This document shows positions 62,193 to 64,000 of a DNA stretch of 64,000 nucleotides, piece after piece (the stretch's first letter is position 1; the number at the start of each line of letters is the position of its first letter). Origin of the DNA: CADEEV01 sp032127875 (lineage in GTDB: Bacteria; Acidobacteriota; Vicinamibacteria; Fen-336); the NCBI GenBank assembly GCA_032127875.1, contig JAQBHI010000093.1, positions 9,879-73,878 of the forward strand. The letters run 5' to 3'. The position numbers were made by a program, and so were the translations under genes. The notes beneath the pieces were generated by a model, which searched no databases, was not told where the DNA came from, and saw only the letters and a list, made by a program, of their open reading frames with translations.

Positions 62193-63395
62193 ATGAGCGA
62201 GGATCCGCAAACGGTTCTGATCGTCGACGACAATGAGAGTGTCCGGTCGCTTCTCAGCGATGTCGTGCGGGACCTGGGCGCCACCTCGGTGGAAGCCGAG
62301 AACGGCGTCTCGGCCCTGGCCCATGCGCGGCAAGCGCCCCCCGATCTCATCCTGCTCGACGTGGACATGCCGATCATGGACGGCCGGGCGGCGCTGGGCT
62401 TGCTCAAGCAGGATCCGGCGCTACGGGTCGTGCCGGTGATCGTCATCTCGGCGACCGACGAGACGGACGTGGCCGTCGAATGCATCGGGATGGGGGCAGA
62501 AGACTATGTCACGAAGCCGTTCAACACGGCGCTGCTCCAGGCCCGGATCCGGTCGACGTTGGAGCGGGCCCGCTTACGTTCGCGCGAGAGGTTGTACCAG
62601 CAGCAGGCGGAGAGATACGGGCTCGAGCTCGAGGAGCGCGTTCGGCGGAAGACGCTCGCCTTGGTGGAGGCGGAGCACCGCCTGAGCCTTCTCGGCAAAG
62701 CGAAGGACGATTTTCTCGCGGTCATTTCGCACGAGCTGCGCACGCCAGCGACGGGAGTCTTGGGCGCCAGTGAGACCCTTTCCCAGGTCGAGCTGCACGA
62801 TGCCGGGCGGAAGGCTGCGGCGGAGATGCTCCGTCAGTCCGTCGAGCGCTTGCTGCGAATAATCGAAGATGCCCTGCTGCTGACGAGCCTCAAGGTCGGC
62901 GTCGACGAGTTCTCTCTGGGGCCTCATCAGATGCAGCCGATACTCGCCAACGCTGTGGCGCGCGCGTCGCGCGTCGCAGACGTCCGTGGGGTTCGCTTTC
63001 AGCAGGCCGAAGGAGACGCCGGCTCGGTCCTGTGCGAGGAGCGGATGCTGGCCGAGGCTCTGCGCGCCCTGCTCGAATGCGCAGTGAAGTTCAGTGCTCG
63101 CGATCGGGTCGTGCAGACGCGCTGCTCCCGGTCGGGAGACTTGGCGCAAGTCTCGATACGGGCGGCCGGGCGCCAGATCCCCCCGCAGGCGATCCCGAAG
63201 TTCTTCGAGGTGTTCTCCCTCGCCGAACCGGTCACGCCGGGTGGCGACCTCGGCCTAGGCCCGGCCGTGGCGGAGCAGATCCTCCGCCTTCTCGGCGGCT
63301 CGGTGGTGCTGGAGGCGACCGAGGACGGGATCAAGTTCGTCGTCAGCCTCCGGGCTGCCAGTCCCCCGGAAACGGTGGGCCCGGCTGTCAGATAG
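62193..63395 (+). CDS. Response regulator receiver - histidine kinase hybrid
   Basis: 400 residues from the ATG at 62193. REC domain (1-125) with LIVDDNESVR, phospho-acceptor Asp in LILLDVDMP and Lys in YVTKPFN; a coiled coil (125-175); H-box FLAVISHELRTPA with the phospho-His; and an HATPase-like domain whose N-box is weak (LECAVKFSARDR) but with GLGPAVAEQILRLLGG. A REC domain before the kinase is typical of phosphorelay proteins that modulate kinase output. A 7-codon frame (62173-62196) overlaps the start by ATGA and may be fortuitous. Confidence 0.85.
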   Translation: MSEDPQTVLIVDDNESVRSLLSDVVRDLGATSVEAENGVSALAHARQAPPDLILLDVDMPIMDGRAALGLLKQDPALRVVPVIVISATDETDVAVECIGMGAEDYVTKPFNTALLQARIRSTLERARLRSRERLYQQQAERYGLELEERVRRKTLALVEAEHRLSLLGKAKDDFLAVISHELRTPATGVLGASETLSQVELHDAGRKAAAEMLRQSVERLLRIIEDALLLTSLKVGVDEFSLGPHQMQPILANAVARASRVADVRGVRFQQAEGDAGSVLCEERMLAEALRALLECAVKFSARDRVVQTRCSRSGDLAQVSIRAAGRQIPPQAIPKFFEVFSLAEPVTPGGDLGLGPAVAEQILRLLGGSVVLEATEDGIKFVVSLRAASPPETVGPAVR

Positions 63396-63537
63396 GTCGC
63401 CGAGAACCTCCAGAAGAGCGGTCGCGCCGCCCCAATGAGCCTCTACTCCGTGCGGGCGAGGCAGTCGTCAATCATGAAGATTCCTCAGCCTGAACCCGTA
63501 GCGAGGCACCGCTCGAAGCGGCTTCTGAGCGCGGCGG

Positions 63538-64000
63538 CTAGCGGGCGCGGATCTTTCGGATCGCTTCCTCGGCGGGGCCACGGACGCCGTCGAGCCTTGC
63601 CGCGCGTTCGAGGGCCGGAACAGCCGACTCGGCCGCGCTCCCGATGCTGCCCAGGGCGCGCGCCGCCCATTGGCGAACCTCGCCGCTAGGATCGCGCAGG
63701 CCCTTGACGAGCGCCGGGATTGCCGGGGCGGCAGACGGGCCCATGTTGTCGAGTGCCATGGCGGCCCCGACGCGCACCGCCGTGTCGGAATCCGCCAGGG
63801 CTTCCCCGAGCGCCGGGGCAGCGCTGCCGGCCCGCGCTCCCATGGCCCAGAACGTCCTCGCGGCGGTGGCCCGATGGCTCGGGTCCGGATCGCGCAGGAG
63901 ATCCAGAAGGGGGGGAACGGCCGGTTCGCCCAGGCCGATCAGCTCCAGGGCGGCGGCGCCGTTCACTGCCTGGTCCGGACTCTTGAGCTTTTCGACCAGC
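63538..64000 (-). CDS. HEAT-repeat (PBS lyase-like) protein, C-terminal part
   Basis: The frame is open to the window edge on the minus strand, so the N-terminus is outside. About 154 residues are visible, in repeating units of about 30-38: LLDLLRDPDPSHRATAARTF, LGEALADSDTAVRVGAAMAL, LVKGLRDPSGEVRQWAARAL. These are HEAT repeats, which form a curved binding surface. The partner cannot be read. The 142 bases between it and the convergent histidine kinase hold only a weak hairpin. Confidence 0.8.
   Translation of the reverse strand, partial: LVEKLKSPDQAVNGAAALELIGLGEPAVPPLLDLLRDPDPSHRATAARTFWAMGARAGSAAPALGEALADSDTAVRVGAAMALDNMGPSAAPAIPALVKGLRDPSGEVRQWAARALGSIGSAAESAVPALERAARLDGVRGPAEEAIRKIRAR

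Noticed and set aside
62173..62196. Seven-codon leader frame before the histidine kinase (MDSGVRS)
   Set aside because: The AGGAGG is directly adjacent to its ATG, too close for efficient initiation; the ATGA overlap may be fortuitous.

Overview
The window is GC-rich (by eye well above 60 %), densely packed bacterial chromosome. Many neighbouring genes overlap by 1-14 bases (ATGA, GTGA and TTGA junctions), and GTG and TTG starts are common. The gene set includes a futalosine-type menaquinone cluster, a 2-oxoacid dehydrogenase operon, a lysine 2,3-aminomutase homologue, an isoquinoline 1-oxidoreductase pair, Tat-exported amidases, GAF-GspE and secretin/pseudopilin genes, LolA and DUF3014. Together these fit an uncultured Acidobacteriota-like organism with an outer membrane; this is inference, and Myxococcota or another deltaproteobacterial lineage is not excluded. 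I see no phage, insertion sequence, CRISPR array, rRNA or tRNA.

Layout. 1-4 kb: the 3' end of a secretin with an unusual cohesin-like tail, then an Ig-like exported protein, a lytic transglycosylase and a pseudopilin-like gene. 3.3-5.5 kb (minus): an STN-type protein, a remnant of a Ca2+/H+ antiporter, and an M23 peptidase. 5.6-16.1 kb: a UbiD-like decarboxylase, mqnE-mqnA-mqnC, a membrane glycosyltransferase, then an amidohydrolase (probable aminofutalosine deaminase), an mqnP-type prenyltransferase, menG and a GAF protein. 16.2-22.6 kb (minus): DinB-like, lipB, and E2, E1-beta, E1-alpha and E3 of a 2-oxoacid dehydrogenase. 22.7-27.2 kb: a CorC-type protein, ferritin-like and DUF1232 proteins, a second secretin and LolA. 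27.3-33.4 kb: a DUF4388 protein, a GH10-like hydrolase, a NagZ/serine-hydrolase fusion, and a scar where namZ and a sodium:solute symporter are both cut off. 33.6-43.4 kb: GAF-GspE/PilB ATPase, two tandem membrane glycosyltransferases, an alkaline-phosphatase-superfamily lipoprotein, a KamA-type aminomutase and a phosphofructokinase. 43.6-47.5 kb: two paralogous exported proteins and iorAB. 47.5-50.1 kb: a decayed kinase-SUMF1-hydrolase gene. 51-56.7 kb: hemH, panE and two amidases. 56.7-61.3 kb: a five-gene minus-strand operon. 61.5-64 kb: a discoidin-like protein, a response regulator/histidine kinase, and the C-terminal part of a HEAT-repeat protein.

How genes work together. MqnA, MqnE, the amidohydrolase, MqnC, MqnP, the UbiD homologue and MenG cover most of the futalosine route from chorismate to menaquinone; MqnB and MqnD are not in the window. 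LipB would supply the octanoyl precursor of the lipoyl arm on the adjacent E2. The secretins, pseudopilin, GspE-like ATPase and STN protein are pieces of one or more type II secretion or type IV pilus machines. The NagZ/serine-hydrolase fusion and the namZ remnant point to a former peptidoglycan-sugar recycling cluster.

The least expected signals are not ordinary genes. They are (1) an interspersed hairpin-containing repeat in five copies at gene ends, with compensating stem changes; (2) decayed fragments hidden between genes (antiporter, namZ, symporter, protein kinase); (3) many genes whose start lies about 5-12 bases after a -10-like box, which suggests leaderless transcripts, including one divergent pair with overlapping -10 boxes; and (4) a pair of adjacent exported proteins built from the same unrecognised module.
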